Assembly (NCBI GenBank): GCA_002900995.3
Contig: CM035307.1
Span: 1,550,001-1,614,000 of the forward strand
DNA length: 64,000 bases
DNA from: Ganoderma boninense
Lineage: Eukaryota > Basidiomycota > Agaricomycetes > Polyporales > Polyporaceae
Direction: 5' to 3'
This document shows, piece by piece, positions 46,995 to 59,608 of the stretch. Positions within the stretch are counted from its first letter, which is position 1, and each line of letters starts with the position of its first letter. Made by a program: the position numbers and the translations under genes. The notes beneath the pieces are model-generated. The model was not told the DNA's origin. It saw only the letters and a list, made by a program, of their open reading frames with translations, and ran no database searches.

Positions 46995-49019
46995 ATGTCT
47001 TCTGAGGCTGATGTCCACACATCCTGTTCACCACTTAACTGCGACAACACAATTGGGGCAGCTTTGATAGGCTTTGCCATCGCACTCTGGTAAGTGCTGA
47101 GTATTGCTGCTATCCACTGGCGACTTGTTCACCTGTGGCGTTGTCAGCCTCTACGGTATTACGACAGGACAAGCACTTCTGTATTTCGGACGGTACGGCC
47201 GCGGACGTGGTCGCTCCTGGTTCTGGACCCAATGTCATGTGCGTCGTCCGTGCACATTATGTATTATCTCGTATTTCTGCGGGTGCTCATTTTTGTCATT
47301 CTAGGTGACCATTATATGGTGTGCTTTTCCATTCCGTTCTACAGGTGACTCGGACCTTACTACAGTGCCACTGCTGCAGGACACTCGACACCATGCATAC
47401 GATCTTCCTTACACAGACTATGTTCTACTATTGCATCGCGCAGCATGGTCGCCCGACGCAATTCACCACTATTACCTGGTCATTTAGTGTACCTGACCTA
47501 CTATGCTCTTCTCTGATGCTGCTATTCTAACCCCTTGCTCAGGCGATCGTCATTTCTGCAGTAAGTCGCTGAATGGATGCCATGACGGCTCTCTTCTCAC
47601 TTCAAGCCCCAGGAGATTAGCAATGCCGTTGTCCGTATGTGAGTCCAGTCCCCACTAATTTGGCGAAACGGTGCATGAATTTTTCGAGGTTAGAGGATAC
47701 GCACATAAGACATGGAAGTGTAAGCCCTGCTTTAAGTAACACTCACTGGATTCCGCTTTACGCAGTTCGTAGTCAGCAACAGAAAGGCACCCATTCCCGT
47801 GGCCATAGTATGGCGATTTATATATTATACTGGAATATTTTTGATTCTTTCTTGGCAGTTGTCCGTGACCATCGTTCTTCTTGGTGAGTATTTTCTGAAC
47901 CCAGCCCCTCTAGCTAATCTCATTTTCATTTGTACCAATACAACCAGCCCTCGGATTTTGTGAGTTCCATAACTGCCTTGAATCCACAACGTCCGGTTCA
48001 CCCCGTGTGGCGTAGGGTATGGCGTTGAGGAGTGCGTGACAGGAACCATAGTTCTGAGTTTCTGCTGTTGACATGAAGCTTATTCAGCATGCAAATACGT
48101 ACGTTCCAGGAGGCGGCCAGTTTCGAGGTGTGTACTTCTCCGCTGGTACTCCTGTTCGTCTAAGCTCAAGCCTTTCCCAGTGGAGCTTTTACCTTGCGTT
48201 CGCTGCGAACGTAACGGTCGACACCCTCATTGCGGCCTCTGTATTGTTACTTTTTAGAGGTTTCCTCACGGGCATTAAACGGTATGTACTTCCGAGACGT
48301 CTAGCCGTCATATGTCTAACCTTACGACTCGTAGGTTCGACGTGATCCTGCGAATCGTGATCCTTTGCGTAGTGGGCTCCGGTTTAGTATCAGCGTACGT
48401 CATCTGATGCTGTATTCCTTACCCCAAAATCTTACCTTGTCGTAGCGTTTTGACCACACTGAGTCTGATGTTGGTGCGTATGAAGGTTGAGATGATGATG
48501 TTGAGCTATCGACGCTCACTATGTTTGCAGTACCTTCTTTGGCCTAGGACGTTCCTGGACATGGCCTGCTACTGGATCTTAGCCAAACGTATGTTGGCAT
48601 TGCCTTTCCTCGTAAGAGAGTGGGTTCACGTATTCTTCTTGACATTTCATTTGACAGTGCATGCATGTTCCTTTCTTGCCGTTGTGCACGCGGAAAAGGA
48701 ACTTGCCGAACGGGCTAGTTCGCACTCCCAGCATGGTTTACCATTGTTGACGACAGCATTACGCATGGACGATAGGCTTACTGCGTTCCCCGAAGGGACA
48801 GGGATGATGAAGTCCAACAGTCTTTCCGAAACCCCCCCTACGACGGAACATCCCATGTTTTCTGATTCCACGGAGATTGCGGAGGTACAGCGTCGTCGCA
48901 AGTCCAAGGAATCTGAGATCATGGTGTGTCAAATTCATTTGCGCTCAATTCGATGCTCGTTTAACACCTGTGTTACTCTGTTTTCCGCAGTCGCTACGGT
49001 CTGCTGCATAGCCGCGTAA
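46995..49019 (+). CDS. DUF6534 multi-pass membrane protein (copy B)
   Basis: Counterpart of 38879-40813 with the same exon order: MSSEADVHTSCSPFNCDNTI, LYGITTGQALLYFGRYGRG, DTMHTIFLTQTMFYYCIAQHG, EWSFYLAFAANVTVDTLIAA-like sequence, LLLFRGFLTGIKR, FDVILRIVILCVVGSGLVSA, ending in a tail that differs from copy A (longer, ...CSFNTCVTLFSAVATVCCIAA). Differences from copy A are numerous, including in predicted loops and helices, far more than in neighbouring SVP26. The region around 47900-48110, the exon before EWSFYLAF, is uncertain. Function unknown. Confidence 0.68.
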
Positions 49020-49537
49020 TACTTGGCGTGTCTGTCCATGCTCAGGACATTTCCCATGCACTACCTCACCGCGCTTATTTGATTAATATTGTACCTCCTG
49101 CACATACCGGACTATGACTATGTCTTGAACCTGGACGCTCAATGTGTCTACGCTTTCGTTATGAGCTCGATGCACAAAGCAGGTTGTTCCGGAATAGCTC
49201 ACGAACGGGAGCACCGGTGGATCTTGGCGTGACCATGGTTTCAGATCATGCCTCGACAGCATGGTCCGGCCCGGGGATCGGACGAGCCACGACACCGGGC
49301 GCTTACGTACCAAACGAATCCGTGCACGCGAGTCGTGTCTCGGCTAGAAGACACTCAGCCCAAGCCTCCTCGCTTGCTTTTTGCTCTTTCCCCGCTCTGC
49401 TGGCGCGTCGCTTGCCCCTAGTTCTCTCCCTGGTAGCTCTGCAGTGTGCGCAGTCCTGGTGTCTGTTGCATCCATATCCTGGGTTCCTCAGCAGTTTGTT
49501 AGCTAGGGCTCCTTGGGCTGCTTCCTTCACTGGCATC
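49020..49537. other. Intergenic region, SVP26 promoter (copy B)
   Basis: 5' flank of SVP26 copy B. The open frame that runs through it from 49142 is an upstream extension without conservation to copy A. Confidence 0.5.
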
Positions 49538-50725
49538 ATGACGCTGCTTCACCTCCTCAGGTATGGTCGATTTGGGACTGGTACCGGTGGAGTGAGCTAT
49601 CTCTTACTCAATCACAGCTATGCAGGCGCAGCTTCGGCATTCGTATTTCTCACATTGTCTCTTGGTAAGCAATGTGCATCCACCCCTAATACCATCTCTC
49701 ATCTCCGCACTCGGCTTGCAGCGAGCGGTCTATTATGGATTTCAGAACTTATTGAGGAGCATTCACGACAAGCGAAAGTGGTAGGACAAAGGGCCATATA
49801 TGTGAGCATGCGCCATTTATCCGTTTTATGCTTGCATTCAACCGTACCACAGGTTATAATCCTAGTCCACTGCCTGCTGTATTTCTACGACTCCCTCCCG
49901 CTGAACCATATCCTCTTCTCTATCCTCTGCCACATCGTCTACCTCCAAAACTTCACTCCGACATGGCCCTTCATCTCATTGTCATCACTGAGCTTCATGG
50001 CCTCGTGTGTGCTCGTCGTCGCGGATCACTTCCTCTGGTTCTTTTACTTCGCACGAATCACTCAAGAGGCAAGACACAGAGCGCACCGCTCTTACCGTGG
50101 GCCCCCTCTTCCCCATTCCGTGCCGAATTTCGGTGATATCGCAACGTTCTTTGGGGTTTGCGTATGGCTCGCACCTTTATTCCTTTTCCTCAGCCTCAGT
50201 GCGAATGATAATGTGCTGCCTACAAATGCTGGTGAGGAGCACCAATGGCCTCTCTCGTGCTCATCCCTCATCTGACTCCATATTACTCTCCTATGCCCAG
50301 GCGAACAACCACCTTCTCCGAGTAAGCCGGTAACAACGCAAGGACGCACATCTCTCTTCAAGGCACTGTATGACATGCTGCCCCTCGAGTCCCTCCCACG
50401 CCTTCGTCCCCGTTCGCGCCGTCGGGATACCTCTGAAGGCATCATTGCCCCACGGTCCCCCACTGGCCCTCCTCCAGTCTCTCCCGGTCTCGGCCCTGTG
50501 AGCAACATGAATCTGCCGTCACCACTGCTCTCTCCCCGGAGAGTGTCTGGCGAGACCTTCCGGCCTCTTTCAAGACCAGGATCGCCGGCAAGCTTCACGC
50601 TGAGCGCACCACCTAAACGAGGGACCGTCGACGACACTACAAGGGGGAATCAAAGTTCAGGAAGCAGACGCGTAGAGATGAGGAATAGATTATCGCATGG
50701 AACGGGTTCGACGGCGGATTCGTAG
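49538..50725 (+). CDS. SVP26: SVP26/TEX261 family ER-Golgi cargo adaptor (copy B)
   Basis: Same protein as at 41355 with few substitutions (for instance SYAGAASAF for SFAGAASAF, FGVCVWLAP for FGLCVWLAP). Exon structure is identical: MTLLHLL | AGAASAFVFLTLSL | ASGLLWISELIEEHSRQ | VIILVHCLLYFYDSLP... | GEQPPSPSKPVTTQGR. The Ser/Pro-rich C-terminal extension is almost identical to copy A at both DNA and protein level. Stop at 50723-50725. Confidence 0.92.
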
Positions 50726-51223
50726 TGGCAGGGATTCAGAGACGGCAGTGCGCTGGATTGGACAGCACTCTTTGGGGTAATCATAACTTATTCTTGTCCA
50801 TATGTCGGATGCATCTCGCTACTCGATACCATTGCTGCGGACCGTTGTGCCAAATATCTGTGTAGTCAGATTGTGGGATGCGTCTGGTCGGTGGCCATTC
50901 TCCTCGGTGGGTCGGACTGCGCATGAGGAAGATGACACAGCCACTGGGGCAAGAGAGCGGCCCCGCAGGGTCCTGACATCAGTAATTCTCCCTTCGCCGT
51001 CCTGCTCAATCTGTACTCCTGTTCTCCATGAGGCGACACCCTTTTGCCTTCGTTTCCTGAGCTCTCCACCCTGCTCGCAGCCATCACACCACGGCTCAGA
51101 CTGCGGCTTGACCTGTACACCTACCGGAGGCCTCTGGTACCTTCCTTGCATACTTGCCGCTCCTCTCCTAGTCCTGAGACCTGAGCCGTTCCGTGTCCTG
51201 GATCATCACCTTCGTTACCCCTC
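50726..51223. other. Intergenic region, synaptojanin promoter (copy B)
   Basis: Promoter of the complete synaptojanin gene; nearly identical to 42544-43038. No gene seen. Confidence 0.5.
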
Positions 51224-54200
51224 ATGTATCTGTTCTTCATTGAAGACCCAAGGACTCTCTATTTGGTCACCAGCTCGCAAGATGAGCGGCGCGGATGTCC
51301 ACCAAGAGTCCTCGTCTTTCGGGCGGCGAAGGGTTCATCCTCCCAGGCTATCGTCGAGTTCCTACCGAAGACAGAGGTGGATCTCTCGAATGCGGTCAAG
51401 TTGACATCGAGGATCGTAAAGGGATGCCTGGGCTTGATCTCAATTGCGGGCGGTACGTCTCTATACTGCTCGTGCGGCATTCGCAAGCACATTATGACCT
51501 TTACTGCCAGAGATGTTCCTTGCGGTGGTCACGTCCGCTACCGAGGTCGGAAACACAAGACCCTCTGCTCATAGCCCCGAGATTGTGTCCCAAATCCACG
51601 ACGTCGGTTTCTTCTGTCTCACGTCTGGGACATGGGATGACCTCACCCTCGCCGCCGACCCTTTGACCGGTCCAGGCGGGAACTCCGACCCTTCTGATGT
51701 GTATATGCGCGATTATACGAACAATGGGACGGCAACCCCAGCTCCCGAACATCCCTGTGCTCCGCTGCGCAAGATCATCTCGGCAGGGACGTTCTACTAT
51801 GCCACAGAGCCACAGTGGGATATTTCTTCCCGTTTGCAGCGCCGACTGGCTAGGAACGAACCATGGGATGCGGCGACGTATGACGAGCGATTTGTGTGGA
51901 ATGAGTTCATCGTCAGGAGCTTGCTTGACTTCCGGGAACGTCTGGACCCGCGTGAACGGGTGGACTTGGAGCGGTGCCAGTTCATCGTGCGTACCAGTTC
52001 CAAGTTCTAGTCCATTCCACTCACAGTTGGTTGTGTCTCTGACTAGGTTCTTGCCATCCAAGGGTATGTTGGCGTCAGCACACTCGCCCTCCCTGCTCCC
52101 CCGACGAATGGCACACCTATCATCGCGACCATTTCGCTCATTTCTCGGCTGGGATGGAAGCGGGCAGGAACCCGGTTCAATACACGTGGCGTGGATGATG
52201 ACGGCAACTGTGCCAATTTCGTCGAGGTACCTCTCAACATTACCTTCAGATACCACTCGGGTGCTGATAGTTGGCCAAGACCGAAACAATCTTCAACACC
52301 GACCAGAATTGCTATAGTTACGTACAAATACGGGGTAGCGTGCCATGTATGTATTCCTTTGACTCAATCTATTTGCTCCACTTGTTTACCTGCTTAATCT
52401 CTTCTTTCCTGCCCTGTCGTTTCTTTTGCCACAACGGACGCTCGCCCCAAGTATTCTGGGAACAGCAGGGGTTACAGACGTTTGGTCAGCGGATTCAGAT
52501 CACCCGCCCCCAAGCGTCGCAGCCTGCATTCGATCGCCACTTCGCGAGTCTAGTGGAAGAGTACGGCGCTGTACACGCCATCAACCTTCTGGGGACGAAA
52601 GAGAATGAAACACAGCTTACCGCGGCCTATGCTCGTCACATGTCAATAACCCGGCACTCAGTTGGGGACACAGTCGGGATCACCAACTTCGACTTCCACA
52701 CCGCAGTCAAGTACGGCGGTCATGAGAGTGTTTTCCGAGACGTGCGGTGCGTGTTCGTAAACTCCACAGCCTTTTCTAAATTGACATGATGGTGTGCACG
52801 TCTTAGACGTCTAGAGTCTGTCGTGGACAACGTTGAGAGGTTTGGTTTCGCAATGGCCGATGCTGGGTCGAGTGAGATCATCACGGAGCAAAAGGGCATC
52901 TTCCGGACGAACTGTTTAGATTGGTAAGATCTCTCTTTTTGTCAACAAATCTCTAATTCCTGATAATTCGTACGCAGTCTGGACCGCACGAACTTCGTAC
53001 AAGACATCCTCTCCCGCACGTCCCTCGAACAGTACCTGGAGCACGTTCGTCGCGAGTGGATGCATTTGGGATCACTCTGGTCGAATCATGGGGAGCTCTG
53101 GGCTGAGAACGGCGACGCCTTGTCCCGGATATATGCGGGTACTGGTGCGCTCAATACGAGCTTCACTAGGAGCGGGAAGCGTACCCTTGCGGGTGTATTG
53201 TCTGACGCGACGAAGAGCGTATCGCGCGCATACATCAACAACTTCCAGGACAAGGGAAAACAGGTCGCTATCGATATGTTCGTGGTACGTAGTGGTTTTT
53301 CGGCTGCTGCGTTCCATTTACAATCTAACACTCCGCATATGTAGGGGAACATGAGCACCCAGCTACAAGTCACTATCTTTGACCCAATCCACGATTCAGT
53401 TCGTGCAGCGCTGGAGAACAGGTATAACAGCTTTTCTTACCACGCACGCTCTCGTTTCTGAGCGATGAATAGACTTCACGAATACTCCACGACAAAGCAG
53501 TGCACGATTTTCGCGGGTACTTGGAACCTCAACGGCCGAGTAAGTCATTTCGACACCTTTGCTAAACCATATATAAAATCAGCATATAGTCTCCTTCGTC
53601 AGAGTCTCTTTTGCCATGGTTATTCCCACGTCCCCGTGAGCACCAACTTTCAGCCATGATTTTCTGAGGTCCTTGCGTCTAATATTCGTCCGTTAGATGC
53701 ACCAGAGTATGTGGTTTGACATGCGAAAGGCGACGTCGACTGATGAAGTGCAGTCCCGACATCTTCGCCCTGGGATTTCAGGAGATAGTACCGCTTACGG
53801 CTCAACAGATCGTCCAGGCAGATCCAGAGAAGAGGTTTGTTTAGCTTTTTGACTGGCCTCGTGCATGCGTTGAAGAACCTGTAGGCGCTTGTGGGAAACG
53901 AAGATCGTCGATACCCTGGAGCGACGCCCTAACAAGAAGAGCGATTATATTCTCCTCCGAAGTCACCAGGCAAATCTCTCTCTAGTTCACATCACCATCC
54001 TATCTGACCTTCTGTTAGTTGGTCGGGACAGCGCTTCTCGTACTGGTCAAGAAGGAATTGACTGCTGTGATTCGCAACGTTGAGGCAACCTCCCATAAGG
54101 TGTGCTTCTTGTTAGTGCCGTGGGTAACGATTATTGACAAATGGAGACAGACAGGCCTGCGAGGCATGTCTGGTAACAAAGGGGCCGTTGGCATTCGACT

Positions 54201-55452
54201 GGAATACCATGATACCACCTTCTGTTTCCTCACAGCGCACCTTGCTGCCGGGCATGCCAATGTCGCCGAACGCAATGCGGACTATCGGACTATCGTCAAT
54301 GGTCTTCATTTCTTGAAGGGCAAGACCATCGACAGCCATCAGTGCGTCCAGAGTGTTCGGAATGCCGAGACACACTAACTTCGCTCTAGAAATGTAGTCT
54401 GGTTGGCGGACACGAATTACCGCATTGATCTGGACAACGAACGCGTGCGGGTTTTGGCACTTGAAGATGACTTCGACGCCCTCCTTGCCGCAGATCAGGT
54501 GGGTTAATCGAGCTGTCATCAACGGTCCTTGGACTAACATACTGTAGCTGAGAAGTGCTATAGACGATCACGACGTATTCCAAGGCTATCAGGAAGGCCC
54601 TTTGCTATTCCGTCCCACGTATAAATACGACTTGCACTCAGATACCTATGATAGCAGTGAGAAGATGAGGATACCCGCTTGGACAGGTATGTGTGGGCAT
54701 GTCAGTCAGACACCCAGTGCCTCTTACTGAGAGCATGTGTGGCAAAGACCGAATTTTGTTCAAGGGAAACAGTCTCGATCTGTCCGTTTACTCACGAGCA
54801 GAGATCAAGTCCTCTGACCATCGACCAGGCGAGTATACCACATCGTCTGTGAAATGCTCGCTTGCTGACTCACATGAATCCAAATAGTGTTTGCTCTCTT
54901 CCGAGCTGAAGTCAGGATCGTTGACCATGCGAAACGAGCGGCACTCCAGAAACTGCTTTTGGAGAACGTCATGACCACAGCGCCAGGCGAAAAACTCGAT
55001 GAGAAGCTGGCCTCCCTGACGTTCAGCTCAGAAGACCGGGACTGTGCGTTAGCATTACTTCAGCAAACTGGTACATCACTGACAATGTCACGCAGTGCCG
55101 CTGCCAAGTACGGACGAGCATGCCTGGTGGGACGACGAAGGCGAGTTCCCTTAGCGCATCGCTCTGTGACACTCACTGACCACAGCCTGTTTCAGACCAC
55201 CCCAATGGCATCATCATACCCATCGCCAAACAGAACGGAAATGGCCGCAGCACAAATCCATTTGATTCGTCAGGCGATTCGTCTCTCTCCTCATCTCCTT
55301 CATCCTCAGAAGAAGAGTTGTATCAAGCCCTTTCGCTGCAGCCACCTATCACGCCAATGCAACAGCAACCAACGAACGCCACTCAGCGTAGGCCTGCCCC
55401 ACCACCTCCAACACGGACGAACAAGGCATCCGCAGAAACGGTCGACTCGTAG
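51224..55452 (+). CDS. Synaptojanin-type phosphoinositide phosphatase (Sac1 plus inositol 5-phosphatase)
   Basis: Two-domain enzyme of the yeast Inp51/52/53 group, clearing PI(4,5)P2 and other phosphoinositides at endocytic and Golgi membranes. Sac1 domain: [22 protein letters not shown]-like sequence, and the catalytic CX5R motif in [15 protein letters not shown], whose second Cys codon is split by an intron at 52925. 5-phosphatase domain: [10 protein letters not shown], a [14 protein letters not shown] segment, [47 protein letters not shown] and SDHRPVFALF. The C-tail is Ser/Pro/Gln-rich with an NPF motif ([10 protein letters not shown]) typical of EH-domain binding, ending [12 protein letters not shown]. 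The last intron (55141-55195) appears to be GC-AG. More than ten introns. Confidence 0.93.
55141..55195 (+). other. Probable GC-AG intron in the synaptojanin gene
   Basis: Exon ..GACGACGAAG ends at 55140 and is followed by GCGAGT. The acceptor TTTCAG ends at 55195. Joining here yields [17 protein letters not shown], while reading through gives a TAG after EGEFP. No GT donor in the vicinity restores this frame. Confidence 0.65.
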
Positions 55453-55582
55453 CATGTAGCATTATCATAGATCCGTGTTCATGGACATAGGACAGACAAC
55501 AAGGAAGTATCACGCTGTGGACAGATGCACAGAACACATGTAGGAGAGCCCATACAGTACGACACGAATAATAGTAATCGGG

Positions 55583-57445
55583 CTAGATGAGACCCTGCTT
55601 CTTGAGATCCTCGTATGTCTTACGATTGTAAACATTGCCCTCCTCGTCCTCAAGCTCCTCCATTGTTTCCTGCTCGAAGATCTCGTTTCGGCCCTCACGT
55701 TTCAGCTTCTCCGCAACTGAAACAAAACATGTCAATTAGGACAAAAGAAAGAGCAAAACGAAAACGGCTTACGTGCTAGCGCATCCTCGATTCGAGTGAT
55801 CTCATGGAAGTGCTTCGTGTTGGGCAAGCCCAGCGCACGCATCCCGAAAGCATGCCTCGATTCCTGCGAACTCGTCAAGCCGCCGAAAGTAAATCTGAGA
55901 TAGGAACAGCCACACACCTGGAAATGCCTGTCGAAGTTCTTCCTCCCCATGTACACGTGGTCGGAGCAGATCTCGCACCGATACTCCACGCCCAAGCCAT
56001 GGAGTTTATACAGCCAGTACGGGATAGGCTTGCCGTCCCAGCCAAGGGGAAGCTTGAGCGGGTTGTAGATGCGTTCCTCTTCCTCTTCCTCTTCAACTCC
56101 CTCGCCATTCGCAGGTGTCTTGGTCGGGGGAAGGGGCTTCTTCGCCTGTTCAAGCAGCTCTTGCTCGCGTTCGCGGGCGGTGAGTGAGAATCGGCGCTCG
56201 ACATTGGACTTCGTTTCGTTCAATGCTGGCGTAAGCTCGCGGAGAAGTTGTGAGACGAGGTGTGTGAGGAGTGCGGCTGCGCGATGCTTGTTTTTGTCCG
56301 ACGCCTTCGAAGCTTCCCCGTTGCTGCTGGTCGCGGGTGTGCCGTTCGCAGGTGGGGGTCCGTTAGGGTTCGAGGGTGGTGCGTCTGATTCAGCCTGCTT
56401 CTGCGCAGCCTTGACGTGCTTTTTGGAAGTAAGATGTGCATCGTACACCGTTTGCTTTGAGTACATCTTCTGGCCTGCAGACTCGGACGTGAAGTCGCGC
56501 GTCAAATAACACGGATGATAATAAGTACTTACAGGCTGTACACCAGATTCCGCTGCTTTCTCCGTTCGCCGCCTCGGCTGCCTTTGCCTGCTTCGAATCC
56601 TGCCACTCCTCCGCTAACTCTGATTCCTCCCAAGCTTTGTTGAACTGTTCCTCCACTTCGCGCTGCTGTGACTCAACATCGACCAGAGGTTGGGACCGCT
56701 TCGTGAAAGATATTAGATAAGCATGGAGTGCTCGAAGGTAGCTGCAAGGATGAAATGAGCCATTATCCAAAAATATGCTAATTGCACGTACAGCTCATAA
56801 TCCCGATGCAGACGACACTCTTTGGGTAGTTCAGTATGAACGGTTTCTGATTGAGCGGCAAGGAGAACGTCTAGATACTGCAAGTATGCCAGTCGCTTGC
56901 CAATGTGCTTGATATTGTTGTATGCTGTATGATTAGCATACAAGTCGAGGTATTTGCCATAGCTCTCCTCTCCGGAAAACAGCAAGGCAATCGCTGTGGC
57001 CGCCCAAACCAGTCAGAAGCGAGTACACGATGCGAACAGACATTAACGCACGGTCATCCTGTTCGAATTCCTCGTCGTCCAACTCCTCAGCCTCGTCTAC
57101 GAACGCGGATAGCTCAAGCTCGAACCCTCCGACCGTTGCATCCGGGTATTTGGCATGGTGCTCCTGGATCTTGCCTAGCCGGTCGTAAAATGATGAAAGG
57201 TCATCTTGTCGAGGAGGTGCGGAGAGGAAATCAACTTCGGTTTTCCTAGTATCCTGGTCGTCATACAAGTTGTTGAGGGTTACAACGCGTGAATGTATGC
57301 GGTCGAGGAGTTGGGAGGCCTTGTGCTCGTTTTGCAAGCGGACCTGATGTGTCGGCTGAGGCTTCGAAAGCGTGGTGTAAAGGGCGCGTTCCAAATGCTC
57401 AATTTCTTCGTGTGTCTGACGCTGTACTTCGATGATGGAGTCCAT
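55583..57445 (-). CDS. SF3A3: Splicing factor 3A subunit 3 (SF3a60 / Prp9)
   Basis: U2 snRNP component needed for prespliceosome formation. Starts MDSIIEVQRQTHEEIEHLER at 57445. Then HKASQLLDRIHSRVVTLNNLYDDQD, the SF3A3-type SYGKYLDLYANHTAYNNIK, YLDVLLAAQ, and a C2H2/matrin-type zinc finger (GIWCTACQKMYSKQTVYDAHL, with H in KKHVKAA). A charged linker with an EEEEEEER run follows, then PLGWDGKPIPYWLYKLHGLG and a second finger (EYRCEICSDHVYMGRKNFDRHF), RHAFGMRALGLPNTKHFHEIT, and the end TYEDLKKQGLI with TAG at 55585-55583. The sites at 56471-56535 splice TACAA-type joins in frame. Head-to-head with eIF4A3. Confidence 0.95.
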
Positions 57446-57588
57446 GGTAGTGGAGGGGGAGTGATGCTAGTGAGGGGGCGTTCGGTGCGAGGGTGAACGC
57501 GTGGGGCGCTTACAGATGCTCGTCCTGCGAAGAGTTCGACATTTCGAACTCCGACCCTCCTCCTCTCCCTACCTCTACCTCATCCACC
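57446..57588. promoter_or_regulatory. 143-bp bidirectional promoter between SF3A3 and eIF4A3
   Basis: The two start codons face away from each other with only 143 bp between them. The plus-strand side is CT-rich (CCTCCTCCTCTCC). No TATA box. Both genes encode RNA-splicing/EJC factors. Confidence 0.6.
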
Positions 57589-59236
<1,648 letters not shown>

Positions 59237-59608
59237 GTTGTCCTTTGCTTTGTATCCGCTCTGCATGTACAGTACTCACGTCGGGAAGTTCTCCTTATAT
59301 TCTCCTTGTGTTGTGTGCAATAATACACTTGAGCTTAGACTTGGCTTGGTGCGCACCTGCCATTGAGCGCGTCCCTGCTTTTTGCTTCGCGGTCGATGTC
59401 GGAGTTGTCGCGGTGTGACCCTGTGACCGTTACTATCACGTGAGGTCGCGACGCGGTGTGGGGACGCGCCATGCCACGCGTCGTTCGTTTTCCAACCGCC
59501 ATCATAAACTCCCCTGCCCTCGTCCCCACAGTCTTTCTCGCCATTCTACACCCAATCCACACTACACACTATCTCGCACAAGCAAAGTCGTCCACGACGC
59601 CTCTCACA
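59237..59608. other. Intergenic region with a TCACGTGA palindrome
   Basis: 3' flank of eIF4A3 and promoter of the next gene. TCACGTGA near 59437 is a bHLH-type palindrome ~170 bp before the chosen start. Confidence 0.4.

Larger units (their letters stand above)
43485..51569. repeat. Duplicated 8.1-kb block, copy B
   Basis: Collinear with 35313-43384. It begins at the gap and continues without a break into the rest of the synaptojanin gene. The first ~1.6 kb (43485 to ~45080) differs from copy A mainly by single-base indels, often in homopolymers. After that the differences are mostly substitutions. Confidence 0.93.
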
